Assembly: GCA_010015655.1 (NCBI GenBank)
Contig: ML976687.1
Coordinates: forward strand, 230,321 to 294,320
From: Bimuria novae-zelandiae CBS 107.79
Lineage: Eukaryota; Ascomycota; Dothideomycetes; Pleosporales; Didymosphaeriaceae
Reading direction: 5' to 3'
Length of the DNA stretch: 64,000 nt
A program made the position numbers and the translations under genes. Of the stretch, positions 43,801 to 55,285 are shown piece after piece; position 1 is the stretch's first letter, and each line of letters begins with the position of its first letter. Below the pieces are notes generated by a model. That model saw only the letters and a program-made list of their open reading frames with translations, searched no databases and had not been told where the DNA came from.

Positions 43801-44622
43801 CTGGCGTAGGTTGGAGGCCGCTGCTATCGAGGGCAGCTGTGGCATACCCATTACGACTAGCCAGGTAAAGGGAAGAAGCTTCTTTCTAGGAAGCCTAAGG
43901 CGATATTGTTCGCGGCTTAGTGTGCCTCTGCCCGGCAGTATCGTAACTAGGGTAGCGTGGTTAGAGCCGCAGTGCAGGTCGTCGCGCACCTCTGTCTTCG
44001 CGAAGGCGATATTAGAGAAGCTAAGGTCCAAGACGTGGCCAGCTCTGTGGGTGGCTCTGCCGGGTTCTCTAATGTAGTCCATGCCGCTGACTGTGGCCCA
44101 GCGCGCAAGCTCGGCGCCGCCTTGCGAGGTGGTGATACCAGGCTCAAATGTATCGTGCTTGGTGTTGAAGTCTCCCCCCACTAGGCATCTTGCTAGGGGG
44201 GTGAGGCCTGTGACATACTCTAGGACCGGCGTGGTCTGAGGCTGCCTATAGATGTTGAGGATAGAGACCCCGTTGACCTGAATCCATTGTCTGTCCCTGT
44301 CCTGCAGGGGCGCTATGGTCGTGATGTGGAGCTGTGCGCCTTTTAGCGTGTAGATAAGGACTCTGGGTCTCTGTGTCCCCCTGTGCTGGGGGTCGTCCCA
44401 GCTGTCGATAGGTGGGTGTAGCTGGTAGCTTGGGTGGTTTGAGGTGCGGGTGCCAGGCCACGTGGCCGGCTCCTGTATGCATACTACGTTAATACCTTCT
44501 TGAAAAGCGATCTCCAGGGCCGCAATATGGCTAGGCGAGCTTCGCCCCACATTTGTCCAGCTAACCTATATATCACGCTCCCTAAGGGGAGTCCTTTGTC
44601 TCTGTAAAGGTGTGCTTAACAT
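40828..44622 (-). pseudogene. LINE ORF2: endonuclease, reverse transcriptase, RNase H
   Basis: ATG 44,622 (MLSTPLQRQRTPLRERDI, then a TAG). Order: apurinic-type endonuclease (INVVCIQEPATW, GGDFNTKHDTFEP, GSNHATLV, 44,550-43,770); a linker with DSAKEDSDLFQIIGWHKLEP; reverse transcriptase (SPRSWRPIALLSCLGKGLER, LVQCGTPQGSPLSPVLYTLY, the active site FGYADDICLY near 42,620); RNase H (TVFSDGSEQ, VFDAEAVGAWRGL near 41,560-41,700); and a C-terminal CCHC-like segment (ACTCGADLAPDHIVHC). It ends at TAG 40,828. About ten stops, mostly at Gln or Trp positions, and no obvious large deletion. Catalytic residues are intact. Confidence 0.92.
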
Positions 44623-46343
44623 GAGAGATTATTCTCGTCGCTCATGCTTACGTCTCTCTCTGATGAGGATGAAGCTGTGTGATCTTGAGGTGGCGCAACG
44701 CTGCGCGCCGACATCGCCGCCAGATTTAGGTTCCTAGGGATATGAGTGGAGCGTTGTGGGCGGGTAGAGGGCCTTGTTGACGCCTCTGGTCCTGGGTTAC
44801 GTCGCTTGTTGGCGTTTGGTGGCGTTGTTGCTGTGCCTGCTGGATGTGAGCTAGAGGCAGCGGGGGCACTGTATAGGCCATCACGGAGCTCCGGTGAGCT
44901 GTCCTGGGCTGCCGCGGTTGCTGCCTCTGTTTCGGTACCTGGGGACGGGCGGTTGGCGTGCTCATAGGCCTGGCGACCGGCGCGGCGGTATGTGCCCATC
45001 TCCCTCCTCGTTGGCCTGATGACCTGCTTGTTAACTCGGCGTGGCGCTGCCAGGCAGTTAATGTGCCCTGCCTAATGTGGGCTAAGACAGTTGGCGCACT
45101 GCACTGGATAGGTGCATCCTAAGCCTAGGGGGCCTGTGTGGTCCTCTTGTTTCTTGCCACAGTTGTTACAGCGGGGGAGGCGCACGCATTTCAGTGGGTT
45201 GCAGTAGCCCTAGTAGCCTGGGTCGTGTCGTTGTATAGCTGGGGTCTTAGTAATTGCCCTTAAGGCGCTACTACTGCCTAGGAGCCTAAATTATCGCACT
45301 TTCTTTATGAAGGAGATAATCCAGGTGATAGTTCCGTCTTTATTAGCGCCATGCCTTGACTGTCTACAGTTGGCAGGTAGTAAGCCTGTCTGTACGGCTG
45401 CCTCGTCCTCTATCATGTCGTGTGTGACTGGCACCTCCGGGCCTAGCAAGAATCGGTACGCGCTAGGGACGTTAGGTACAGCATAGTTGAACCATTTCTG
45501 TAACAGCTTGGCTGTGCTGCCTCCTACAGCGCTTATCATTAAATCTTTCTTTCCCTGTTCCATGAGGCTGTCTCTTGTCTTGTTATTGGCGGGGGTGACG
45601 GCCCATCCTGTCCTGGTCTTTGAGGCGCCGGGTATGGCGCTGAGGTCAAGGCCCAGCGTGTCGCAAATGGCCTTTCTAATTGCATATGGTGAGCTCTGTG
45701 AGAGCCGCTCCGGCGCAGGCACCGTGATAAGGATCCTGGGATCCTCAGTGTCGCTTTAACTGCGGCGGGTGTGTCTATTAGCGGTGGCCTTAGTGCTGCT
45801 CTAGTTGCTGCTGGAGGTGGTGTACCCTGTGCTTAAGGGGTTCGCGCTGGCAGCTACGTTTGCCCATGTTCTTGGCCCCGCAGCCCTGCTGCAGTTGTGG
45901 CTACTGTCGCTGGCACTGGTGCTGGCGTTAGTAATACTCTCAGTGCGGTCTGTGCGCAAGAGGCTTGGCACTAGGGTAGAGTTTTTCAGGGCCTGTATAA
46001 CGCGCTGGCGGAGGGCGTTAGCGACTGCCTGCTCTTCAGGGAGCTTATAGGCATTAAGGCAGCTGTCTACAGCCTGTGCTAGGGTGTAGATCATGGCCTC
46101 CTAGGTAGCGGCAGCTTGTTTGGCGGCCGTGATGTAGGTTATTAGGGCTTTAGTTACTGTAGTAGTAGCTAGCGCGTTTCTAGTCTACACTCCTCCACCT
46201 AGGTTAAGACGTAGTATCGCTGCTACATGCTGCTACAGCTGTCTCCTTAAGGGGTGGCTTATATTAAGGTGCCTCGCTAACTCTAGGTCGGCGGGGCGGG
46301 TTGCTATAGAGGCTTCTGGGGGTAGTCTCGCAGGCGTCTCCAT
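44616..46343 (-). pseudogene. LINE ORF1 (gag-like, zinc knuckles)
   Basis: ATG 46,343 begins METPARLPPEASIATRPADL. It continues through an Ala-rich helical region (YTLAQAVDSCLNAYKLPEEQ), a Ser/Thr-rich spacer, a folded middle domain (ICDTLGLDLSAIPGASKTRT; LMISAVGGSTAKLLQKWFNY), and a cysteine-rich nucleic-acid-binding region near 45,070-45,210 (CNNCGKKQEDH, CTYPVQCANC, AGHINC), then a Pro/Thr/Arg-rich tail to TAA 44,616. A handful of stops at Gln or Trp positions disrupt it. It would coat the LINE RNA. The stop codon overlaps the ORF2 start. Confidence 0.85.
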
Positions 46344-47290
46344 GCTATCATTTACTAGCTACAGGCACTGCAAGGGCAGAGGATGGCTTAGAGATAGGTT
46401 TCAGGTGATTTCAAGATTAAATCTAATGAAAAATATACAGATTTCAACAGGTTCTCAAAATTCAGAAGTTGGTAAAGGTGTGAAAAAATACTTAACAAGG
46501 TATTTAGCAAGGAGCCTATTAAGTTATTAAGTATCCCTTAGATAATAGATAACTATAATTATTATAAAAGTAAGGTAGATCGCTTTAATTAGGCAAAGAG
46601 CTACTGCTTTATATAATAAGTTAAGAGATAGACGTGGCGTCCTCTCCTCTACTTTCTACTTAACTTAGCGCTTAATAACTGCTACAGGTTCTCATCCTAC
46701 TCGTCCCTAGAGTTGGCTAAAAAGGGCGGTTACAAGAAGTTTATATACAAGCTTATAGAGCAGCTGTTTCAGCGTAGGGAGAGACTCTGTGCAGGAGCAA
46801 GGAAAAGGCAGAGCCTTAATGAGGTGATTAGTAGTGATCCTTAGGATCATGGCTCGCCGGTAAGACTGTACGGAGAGTCGAAGACCTGTGCTGCTTGTGC
46901 TGAAAATGGGCGTACAGGGCACAGATTAGTGGCAAACAGAACACCTCTAAGCGCGATTTCTGGCAATTCAGAGCGCCCCAAGCGTACTCCAAGGACCACG
47001 TATGGGTGTAGGCTTTGCAAGATCCCTCTATGTAGGCTAGAAGTTAACACTAACTATTAGGAGGCTTATCTCCGCCGCGGAAGAGTTATTAAGTTAATAA
47101 ATATATTTATAAGCTCTATTATTAAGTAGTTTAGAGTAAGCTATCTTAAAACCCTTAGAAATAATGTCTTTATATAAATCTACGTACAAAGTACTTCTAT
47201 ACTGGTGTTTATGTAGCCAAGAAGCTTACCTCCAATTAGTCAACATTAGGTGGTCCGTGAGCGGCAGATGTTGGCGGTGCATGGGATAGG

Positions 47291-48170
47291 CATAGCAGAC
47301 AGTGAAGAGTTGTCTGCAGACTAGGAAATCATAACCCATAAACCCACGAATTTCACCCAAAAGCCCATATCTCCATGAATGCCATGCAAAAGCCCATATA
47401 CCCATGAATGCCACGCAAGAGATTATTCCCTAGCCCTTCCTTGCAAGTACTTATTAGCGAAGTTGTAGTACTGTCTAAAGTCCTGAGTAATGCGAATAAC
47501 AAACTAAACATCTCTTCCCTAAATAGTGACGCGCTTCTTATAGATAGCAGCCAGCTAAGTGCCTATAGTCTAATTAGTCTAATACCTTGTCTAATACTAA
47601 TACATTAGCACTTACACTCTATTAGAGTTATAATAAAGGACTTCGCAGTTGTTTACAACGTACAAAGAGCCTGCTTACTCTAGCGGTTTAGCTCACGAAC
47701 ACACTTATCTTTAGCCAGATTCTAGGCAATCTCTCGAACTAGACAGCGAAAGGGAGTGATAGCGAAGAAGAACTTCACATTATTCTACTTAGACTAATAA
47801 AACTTAATCTATTAAAGAAGTACAACTATCCACAGTTAGTAATAATTATTAAATAGTAAAAATAATATTTAATAAACTTTTATTCTTCCATAGCTTCTCG
47901 CCCCTACTAGTGTCCTTCTACGCTGGAACACGCTTGCTAGTCTTCTTATACGTAACCCGTTTTAAGGAGGAGATAGTGTCGATGCTTAAGCTATAGAAGC
48001 ACTAGTAGTATGGAGGGAGTAGCCTTAATACTTTAAATTAGTCGTAGTAATTTAAATCTAGAGTCTATACTTATACCTGACTATTATAACCTTTAATTAG
48101 TGTTATATTTACTATACTAATAGAACTAATATCTCGTGCTACGTATTAGTTTGTTGACTATTAAGCATAC
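47291..48170. other. gap with a 29-bp tandem repeat, otherwise degraded
   Basis: At about 47,358-47,416 a unit CAAAAGCCCATAT..ATGAATGCCA of 29 bases occurs twice with few differences. From 47,420 to 48,170 the DNA is AT-rich and RIP-like with no recognisable product. It may be the 3' part of the neighbouring Helitron remnant. Confidence 0.45.
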
Positions 48171-49300
48171 TGACGCAATATAATAGTAGGGAAGGTATTA
48201 GACAAGTATTAGACAAACATGCTAAAAAGTATAATCTGCCTCTATAACTAACTATTGTATTCTTTGCTGTATATCCGCATTTCGCCTCTTTACTGTCTCT
48301 AAATTACCACCCTTTAAACAATTAAAGGAGAAAGGCTCGTCAAATATTAGCCTATTATATAACTTAACACGAGAAACTATAACGTATATAAGACCTAGCG
48401 CATAATCTCTTTCGCTACTAACACAGATAACTGCCCTGTCTAGACTTAAGCCTTATAACTTGTGAATAGTAATAGCCCATGCAGAGTAGATTAGGAACTG
48501 TATACGGGATATAGCATTCCCCTAGAAACAAAACTCTTGACTAATAAGAAACACAGGGATAACTGCTTTCCCGTCTGTCCGAGTGTACAGCGCTGGCCCC
48601 TCATACCCATAGACAGCAACAAGAACTGCCTTTGGAGGCTCCTTGCAAGGATCTGTAACAGAGGGAGGCCATAGAATATTGTCTACTTCCCCAGTGGTAC
48701 CGTTCACCAGACCACCCTCTGTCCAGATATTGTGAAGGAGCATAACTCGGCCACCTACACATAACCGGAGAAGGCTGTGCAAATTTCCCCCATCCTGAGC
48801 GTCAACCTTAGCAGCTTGAGGGTGATCATGTTTGGCCCGGGCGATAACAACAGGCTCGCCACAGTCCCTCATACGCTGCTAGTTTATAGCAGAGACCTCG
48901 GAACGTTTGCCGCACAGTCGGATAGCAGAATCAAAGCCACAACGCTCATCAGGTGGGAGCGACACCCGACATCGTTTACTAAATAGCATCCAGTCATTAG
49001 CTGTGCTTGCGCCATCCCGGAGACGCCCAAGAGCATCACGAAACCTAGCCTGGGAGCCCCCCTGCTGCCGCATTACAACGTCAAGTACAATTGTCTTGTT
49101 AAACAAACTGTACAGGTGCTGCCCGTGGGTCTCTATAGGGCATTTCTGCTTAGTACGATCAATCAGCGGCCGCCGGCCGACTGGAGGTAGTTGCCCAAAA
49201 TCGCCAGACAATATGATATTGATGCCACCAAAGTCCTTATCGGACTCTAGAAACGCCTGGGCACACCTTACGTGGATCTAGCTAAGCATACTAAGGCCGA
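48171..49300 (-). pseudogene. Pif1-type helicase remnant of a Helitron
   Basis: Minus strand, reading right to left: FLESDKDFGGINIILSGDFG then QLPPVGRRPL (helicase motif II/III region of Pif1 family, 49,175-49,245), LDVVMRQQGG, RCGFDSAIRLCGKRSEV, LRLCVGGRVMLLHNIWTEGG, LVNGTTGEV (48,700), and further left the end of the helicase, YSAWAITIHK-stop-GLSLD and GLIYVIVSRVK (48,340-48,490). Only two stops occur between 48,520 and 49,260. This is the helicase C-terminal half used by Helitrons for rolling-circle transposition; no Rep domain or Helitron ends were found. A host PIF1 gene is unlikely because upstream motif I and start are absent or destroyed. Confidence 0.82.
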
Positions 49301-49992
49301 CTATGGATTTTTCGTTAATTACGATATACTTTACCTATTAGAGTTAGGCTTAAAGCTGTAAGAGACCTGCTCCTTGTAAAGGCAGGAGGGGTTTATACTT
49401 GTTAACGATTAGTATGCGAAATATAGAGTTAATCGTGCGACTAGATATAAGATATGCGGCTACACTAGTAGGCGCACACCGCATTACAGGGTTCCTAATA
49501 TCGTATTATAGAGCTAAGTTGTTAAGAGCTAATAATATAGTATTAATAATAAACGTCTTTCCTGTACTGCTAACTTTATCTAGATTAACTAGTAACTGTG
49601 GTGGTGAACGACGCTTAAGGTGTACTGTAAAGTGGGTTATAACTAGGTTGTATAATAATTGCTATTTCGCCTAAAGGGTATTAAATATAGTATTAGACGC
49701 TCTAGTCTTAGTAATTAGATAGCGCCTCTTTAACTTAGACTAATATGTTATTAGATCTAGATTGTAAGGATTAATATGCGACGAATCTATCTAATCCTGT
49801 ACTTAATTAAGTGGACAATTACTAATGTGAGCGTACCACAGAAAGATGGACTAGGTTAATTCCTGTCTAATAAGGTCAGAGTGGTTATATACATGGAGTG
49901 GAGTATCCAGAAGATTCCAGATCAGCAAGGGTACATAATTATAATAATATAGTAAAATATTCTAGAGTTATAATATTAGCTAATACACCCCT
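49301..49992. other. AT-rich degraded DNA, possible Copia LTR end
   Basis: RIP-like DNA that may be the upstream helicase part. The last bases, ..AGCTAATA-CACCCCT, resemble the junction between a Copia left LTR and the CACCCC polypurine complement found at 33,449-33,460 and 59,651-59,662. They could be the end of another, unidentified LTR. Confidence 0.35.
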
Positions 49993-50216
49993 TATCAGAT
50001 TTGATAGTGTTCTGTCACTTTAAGATAATGCAATGATGAGAATTGATGGTTGTGATGATTTATTAATAATGTTCGTGTTCTGTCTGTGTCTGGAATGTAG
50101 ATGTGTGCGAGGCTTTAAATAAGTGCCGGTGCAGCGCTAGCCCTATTTAGAATAGTATAAAAGAGAGAGTGCTCCAGCCTCATATCCACAACAGATAGAG
50201 GCCATATAATCGGACA
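49993..50216 (-). repeat. left (3') LTR of Copia element 2
   Basis: It begins TATCAGATTTG (TG changed to TA) and ends ATAATCGGACA. It is six bases longer than the right LTR. Confidence 0.88.
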
Positions 50217-53200
50217 CACCCCCTCAGCTTGGGCTTATCCTTAAGCTGGACCTTCGCATTATTTATCTGTCTATTATTCTAACTTAAAGGCCTCTATCCT
50301 CTGCTGTAGATCCTATAGGGCAACCTCTTAATTAGTAATCTTGTCTAATATATCTTTAAGTTCTAGCTTATTTAGAAACTTGCTCTATTTGTTTACTAGC
50401 AGGGCCTTTATAAGTCTATCTATAACTATGTCTTCTAAGCGTTAATAGTCCACCTTAATAGTCCCACGTGTGACTTCTTGCCTTAGCCAGTAATTATAGA
50501 TATCTATATAGTAGAGCTTAGTCTGCAGCTTTGCGAGTTCTTCAGTAATAAGGCGGATAGTCTATTAATTATCGTAGTTAATTGTGATTGGATAATTGCT
50601 CACAGTAATCCGAAGCTCTCGGAGTAATCGTGAAGTAAAGATAGCCTCTTTAGCCACTTGTGAGAGCGCTAGAAGTTCGGCCTCTATTATTAATATAGTG
50701 ACTGTATCTTGCTTGCTTGCTCTCCAGGCAATCAGGCCGCTAAATAGCTTAATAATGTATCCTTATAAACTCTTATAATTAAGTATATTATCAGCGAAAG
50801 ATGCGTCGCTTATAACTTCTAAAGTATCTGCACCCCCAAGCTAAAGACCTAACAATTTAGTATTAGTAAGATAGAGGAAAACTTAGTTAGCAGCCACTTA
50901 GTGCTCTTTACTTAGGTTAGAAAGAAATCGTGATAATCGAGAACTTGCAAAAGCAATATCTAGTTATGTAGTTACTATAGCATAAAGAATTAATCCGACT
51001 TTGCGCTAGTATTAATTAATCTTAGCCTTGCTTACGAGCCCTAAGCGTGGGAGCAGTTTAACTACTATAATTAGGGTATTATAGCGAATCTTATAGTAAT
51101 TAATAAGGCGCGATATCTTGTCGATGTATAAAGCTTGCGAAAGCCAGATCTTTCTATTCGAGCGGTCCCTAATAATTTCAATCCCTAGAAACCACTACAG
51201 GTCTTTTCCGCTAGTAAGAGTAAACTTAGTTCTTATCTCTATAATAGCTACTTCTACTGCAGGCTTACGATTCTTCTAATAGGCGATAATAAGATCATCC
51301 ACATAGAAGAAGATAATAATACCGTCCTTAATAAGGCAGCATGGCTCGTGGGGCACTGTTTTAAAGCTAATATTACGGAGTGTTAACGTGAACTTTCTTT
51401 GCCAGAGTAATAGAGATATGCGCAGTCCGTAGAGTGCTTTATAAAGTTAGAGGACTGTGCCTGCTCGCGAGTAGCCACGAGGCATTCTTATGTAAATTTC
51501 TCTATCTAACTTTGCGTGAACAAACGCGTTCGTAACGTCATGTTAGATAAGCTCTAGGTTAAAGCGAGCTATAATTGCTATAAGCATATAAAAGGATTAT
51601 CCTGCTAGTGTTATAGCGTAGGTTTCTTGTGAGGTAAGGTGCCGCTATTAATTATCTTGCACTACTAGCCTTGCCTTGCATTTTTACAATTAATAGTGTT
51701 TATTAAACTTGTAGGTATATACCTACATGTAGTCGAGGATTTAATGGCCTACTGCCTTCACTGGAGCTGCTGCAACCTCGCTCCAAGACTTTATTTCCTT
51801 ATAGCTCTGTAGATGGGATCGTTCTGCTTCCTTCTATATATTATAAAGAAGGTGATCTTCGAGCTTGCTTCGGCATGTGGGTGGCTCTAGAAGCACGCTT
51901 TAATGTAGCTTCTTACTTAATATAATTATTTGTTAAAGCTGCGCCTTATTAAGAGCCTTGCCTTTGTATTTACTGTTACTACTAGCTTTAGTGCCTGCTA
52001 TAAAGGCTGCGGCCCACGGGCTTGTTCGCAACTGCCCTATTTGCAACTCTTAAGGTAGTTTAGCTTAATCGCCTCCTGCTATTAGTTGTGCAAGGAGTGC
52101 CACTAGTGGCGGTGTTAATAGAGGCGTTAAATATTCGTACCTAGCTCTCCTGCCTTACTTATACTTAAGAGCTCCTTTAACCTCTAGCGCTTTACTAATT
52201 ATCTTATCCTTAAAAAAGGACTTAATGGCTTACTCTTATTAAGGTGAGGGAGGTAACTCTACTAATCGTATCTAGGCTACTATTTCTTCTAATATACTAT
52301 GCATAAGGTTATCTATTAGGTCTTTAGTTTTGCCTAAGAACACAGTATCCTCATCGAATATTACATCGCGAGTACTAATTGTCTTTGCTAGAGAGGGAAT
52401 CCATATTCTCTAGATATTAGTTAATCTGTAGCTAACAAGGTAGCCAATTTATACTTTAGGGTTAAGCCTCTAAAGCCTGCTTTTGCCGCGTTTTATGTCG
52501 TTAGTTATCGCAAACGCTTTGCAGCCATATGCTTTTAGGTAAGCTTAATTAGGCTTCTTTAGTTGGGTAATAATGCCGTTCTGAAAGGCTACTATCGTAA
52601 AGAACACTTTATATAGAGATCGCCATTAGTTAGTATAGTTTAGCGTTTAATTATACAGGTAGACCGCGGCTCGCGTAATCTTAGGCCATATCTACTATAG
52701 TAGATTAAAGTTAAGTTGCATTATGCGCGCTTTCTCCTTAATTACACCCCTTAAGCGTTCTACTCCTCTATTTTATACTTAAGTATCTAGTACTAAAGGC
52801 TTAATCTTAATACCTTACGCTGCGCACTACTTCTTAACGTTAGCCTTAATAAAGAAGATCTTGTTATTAGATTTAATTACTTTTACTATAATATTGTATT
52901 ATACTTCTATAAACCGTACAAAAGTGCTAAGTAATTTAATAATTAACCGTGCTAGGCGGTTATCCTTAAAGTAGAAGTCCCATGCGAAGCTAGAGAATTA
53001 ATTAGTAATTAGCATTTAGCTCTTCTCTCTTGTTAAGCTATCTACTTTATAGTCATAAAAGTCTATTACGACTCGCTCGCCAGGGCCTTTAGTTTGCTCC
53101 CTAGCTTGCCGGCGTATTTGCCATTTTAGTTTTGCTTTACCGCAGGCGTCACATTTAACTATAAGGAGACCTTTAATCCTTACCCCCTTAGATTACTACA

Positions 53201-55067
53201 CGAGGTGTTCGAGAGCCTAAGGGCCTAGATAGCCTAATCGCTAGTGCTAGGTTTATACGTTTGCCTTCTATGGTCTTTGTTTCGTGCGTATGTTAGTCTT
53301 ATAAGTGGCGTGCGCAGCATTAGTAGGAATACTACCTACTAGCCTTATTCTGTGTTCTAACACCTATTATCTATGCAATTTTTAGAGTTCTGCCAGCATA
53401 GTATTATCTCTTCTCTTTAGAGTTATTAGGTCTACCCTTATATCCCACTAAAGGCCTTGCCTCTAGAGTAATTGGAACAGTACAAGGTTGCAAAGTAGAT
53501 TAGGGCAATAGGCCATATTATCTAGCTATATTATTCGATTGCCGCTTGCACTCTATATGTTAAGATAGATAGTCCTGTATCCTTTAATCTATATTTGTGT
53601 ATTCCCTGCCCATATAAAGTCTCCTGGCGCCGGTGGCTAGTATAAGACAAAGCGATTAATGTCGTTAAAGATATGGCAGGTTGTGCCTAAATCGAGTATA
53701 GCTAAGCATCGCAATAGGTACATGTTTAATTTAGTGTAGAAAGATGCAGCGTTAAAGCTCGCTAGGATTTTAGTAATCTTGCGTCTATCTAGTTACTTAT
53801 TATTAGCCTTAGTAATTCGAGTTAGAGTAGGAGTATGCGATAATTTAATTATAGGTGCCTGTAATCTAGCCCTCTTTATTATCCTCAGGCTTTCTTAAAG
53901 CGCAGGGTTATTCTCTAGCCTGAACTTAATTAGGGCAACCATGCTCGGCTTTAGCCTAAACCATTCTAGTTATTTGTCTGGGAAAGCGTAGAAGCAGTCT
54001 TATAGACTATAGCGTTATTTACAAGCAGGGCACTTAAGGCCACTAGCTATTACTAGCTTATTATCTATAATCGCGGACCGCTTGGCTCTAGTACGTTAAC
54101 TATTATTTTGTTATTTACGAGGTCTACCCTAATGTTTTAATATTACTACTTCATCCACAAGAGAGGCGTCCCTGTCTGTGGCCTAGGTGGATTCACCACC
54201 GTTAGCGAGAGATAAACCTGCAGCAGTAAAAGCGCCCTTTTATTTACCCTCGATTAGGTGCTATAGGATTATATAGTCTTAAAAGAGTTTTATTATATAC
54301 TTCCGTAAGACAGCTACATCCTTGCTTCCATATTACTGGAAGGTCGTTACCTACATAAGTGCGACATAGATAACTGCCTTTATAAAGTCTTCTTTAACTA
54401 AGTCTAGCCTTTAAAGCTCTAGGACCTAATTAGTCTCTGCTTCTGTGACTGCATAATCGTACTCAGATAGCCATGTAGCCTATAATCTAGCTATTCTTAT
54501 TAGCTTAAGGGCTTCTTAGTATCTTGCCTTTAATCGTCTGTATTCGTCTTACAGGTCTACCCTAACTGTAATCGTAAGGTTATTAATCCACTACCTAATT
54601 AATTAATCTAGGAGGTAGCAGTTATTCTAAAGATACGTAGAAACTATTAATTAGATAATAGTAACCACTTAGTTTAGGCTAGCCTGTTCCTCTCGGTATT
54701 CGCGATCTATAATCTTGTATATCTCTAGCTGTCCTTTGTAATAATCGCTATCGTCTTTATATGCTTTCGCGCCTGCCGTCGAAAGATGTAAGGGCATTAT
54801 TGGCATATTGTTCGGATTCGCAGTCGTATACGCCGTGCTTGGCTGGTAGTTGCCTATCGCGGGAGGTATCGGCATTGCGGGTTTCTATCTTGGTTCATCT
54901 ATCAGCGCTAGGTTAATAATGTTCCAGACCTTTAGGAATTAGGATTTTATTTTTAGTTAGTTTAGCCACGGTGTGTAGTTCGTGTGGTTGGTCAGGATCA
55001 CTATAGGATCTCTAAGGGTCGATAGGGCCATTACAGTTGGCTTGGCGGAGGCAATAAGACTCTTAAT
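50217..55067 (-). pseudogene. Copia 2 gag-pol
   Basis: Minus strand. The gag N-terminus is near 55,030. A readable gag stretch at 54,669-54,875 includes PSTAYTTANPNNMPIMPLHL and AYKDDSDYYKGQLEIYKIID. A Cys pair and knuckle-like piece lie near 54,020, integrase near 52,600-52,760, and reverse transcriptase near 51,270-51,330 with both catalytic Asp residues. Stops are frequent. Same family as Copia 1 and 3 but clearly diverged. Confidence 0.85.
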
Positions 55068-55285
55068 TGTTAGATTTAATAGTGTTCTGTCACTTTAAGA
55101 TAATGCAATGATGAGAATTTAATAGATGTGATAATTGATTGATGATGTTTGTGTTCTGTCTAGAATGCAGATGTGTGCGAGGATCCTAAAAGTGCCAATG
55201 CAGCGCTAGCCTTATTCAGAATAGTACAAACAAGAAAGTGTTCCAGCCTCATATCCACAACAGATAGAGGCCGTATAATCGGACA
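55068..55285 (-). repeat. right (5') LTR of Copia element 2
   Basis: It begins TGTTAGATTTAATAG and ends ATAATCGGACA, directly against Gypsy 3 sequence. Confidence 0.88.

Larger units (their letters stand above)
40421..46484 (-). mobile_element. full-length LINE (Tad-like non-LTR retrotransposon)
   Basis: A 15-bp target duplication AAAATACTTAACAAG flanks it exactly (40,406-40,420 and 46,485-46,499). Read on the minus strand, it starts at 46,484, has a 5' leader, ORF1, ORF2 and a 3' untranslated region of about 400 bases, and ends in a (TAC)4 tail (40,432-40,421). The 6,064-base length, two ORFs, an apurinic-type endonuclease and an RNase H domain fit the Tad1 group of fungal LINEs. It is only lightly mutated compared with its host element. 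Confidence 0.95.
39072..47100 (+). pseudogene. PiggyBac B transposase, split by the LINE
   Basis: From about 39,072 the plus strand parallels transposase A: ELYTYFAIVIYIGIHREPSL, WEQLDQYIYC, KYLYINKAIARFTGQATKVI, GYKIWCLANN, VWDNNLFNTIPMLKYLYRHG and VGCAETVRTTRTATEE (near 40,030). It is cut at 40,420. It resumes at 46,500 with NYNYYKSKVDRFN, TWRPLLYFLLNLALNNCYRF and the C-terminal cysteine-rich part (CAACAENGRTGHR, TYGCRLCKIPLCR) near 46,890-47,040. The first 350 bases are RIP-saturated; later parts are lighter. Stops are numerous. Confidence 0.85.
38913..47290 (+). mobile_element. PiggyBac-like DNA transposon B
   Basis: Inverted repeats: left GCTATCCTATGCACCGCC..ACGGACCACC (from 38,913), right the complement of CCTATCCCATGCACCGCC..ACGGACCACC (ending 47,290). 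The ends resemble those of PiggyBac A over their inner parts, so the two belong to related families. The transposase is on the plus strand. The element is interrupted by the LINE at 40,421-46,484. No clean TTAA duplication is seen. Its left end lies only about five bases from the right end of PiggyBac A. Confidence 0.82.
49993..55285 (-). mobile_element. Copia LTR retrotransposon 2, minus strand
   Basis: LTRs lie at 49,993-50,216 and 55,068-55,285 and share the first 40 bases with Copia 1 LTRs but diverge after that. The internal region parallels Copia 1 throughout (gag MALSTLRDPIVILTNHTNYT at the right; IIIFFYVDDLIIAY reverse transcriptase near 51,300). The polypurine tract AGGGGGTGTG adjoins the left LTR. 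The flanking 5-mers differ (CCCCT left, ACTAG right), so no target duplication supports a simple insertion. Confidence 0.88.
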
